Assembly: GCA_036260395.1 (NCBI GenBank)
Contig: DASZZY010000167.1
Coordinates: 1-5,672 of the forward strand
Length of the DNA: 5,672 nt
Reading direction: 5' to 3'
DNA from: DASZZY01 sp036260395
Lineage (GTDB): Bacteria > Actinomycetota > UBA4738 > CALAEC01
The number at the start of each line of letters is the position of its first letter. Position 1 is the first letter of the stretch. Made by a program: the position numbers and the translations under genes. The notes below the pieces were generated by a model that searched no databases, was not told where the DNA came from, and worked only from the letters and a program-made list of their open reading frames with translations. Shown here piece after piece: positions 5,646 through 5,672 of this stretch.

Positions 5646-5672
5646 ATGACGGAACACGCGCTGGATCCGGCG
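5646..5672 (+). CDS. N-terminus of an unidentified protein (3' end cut by window)
   Basis: Only nine codons are visible, reading MTEHALDPA, before the window ends. The ATG has a good ribosome binding site (5630-5637), and an in-frame TGA at 5628 fixes it as the first start in its frame. Nine residues are too few to assign a family. It follows a candidate promoter and a long structured leader, so it probably belongs to a separate transcription unit from rodA. In many bacteria the mre/rod region is followed by an RNase E/G gene, whose messages often carry long structured leaders; that is only a guess from context and nothing in the nine residues tests it. Confidence 0.5.

Noticed and set aside
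5306..5657. Minus-strand frames of 113 and 83 codons over the rodA end and leader
   Set aside because: They have no recognisable domain, are Arg/Pro/Ser/Gly-rich and lie antisense to rodA and the structured leader. Part of the first is the exact shadow of the rodA C-terminus.

Overview
The window holds most of one gene cluster, all on the + strand: the rod-shape (elongasome) operon mreB–mreC–mreD–mrdA(PBP2)–rodA, followed by a short stretch that starts a new transcription unit. MreB is cut by the left edge (roughly its first 30 residues are missing). MreC, MreD, PBP2 and RodA are complete, intact and of normal length for their families. The base composition is very GC-rich, with strong G/C preference at third codon positions. 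Two of the four visible starts are GTG, and one of these (mreD) has no Shine-Dalgarno sequence but a TANNNT hexamer six bases upstream. Together with the gene order mreB-mreC-mreD-pbp2-rodA and the MreC N-terminus (basic residues, one helix, then a TVDFRSG-like segment), this suggests an actinobacterium. The compact PBP2 and MreC, without long C-terminal tails, make a deeper-branching rod-shaped actinobacterium more likely than Streptomyces. This is inference; another high-GC phylum is not excluded.

Layout: mreB 1-929 (5' partial), 6-base gap, mreC 936-1796, 30-base gap, mreD 1827-2333, 1-base gap, mrdA 2335-4245, 1-base overlap, rodA 4245-5384. The tight spacing implies one transcript with translational coupling. 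A perfect 7-bp GC hairpin spans the mreB stop and ends exactly at the mreC start. The 30-base mreC-mreD gap carries a weaker inverted repeat and a candidate internal promoter that would give a leaderless mreD message.

The products work together. MreB filaments lie under the membrane and guide the complex. MreC and MreD link MreB to the outside and activate PBP2. RodA polymerises lipid II into glycan and PBP2 crosslinks it, giving side-wall elongation.

From 5385 to 5645 there is no convincing gene. The stretch holds a candidate extended -10 promoter just after rodA, then about 225 bases of leader with several strong hairpins and a good ribosome binding site. A gene begins at 5646, but only nine codons are visible, too few to name it. 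The leader is the least explained part of the window: its 5' end contains a 6-base complement of the downstream ribosome binding site, so it could be a cis-regulatory RNA. No mobile element, CRISPR array, tRNA or rRNA was seen.
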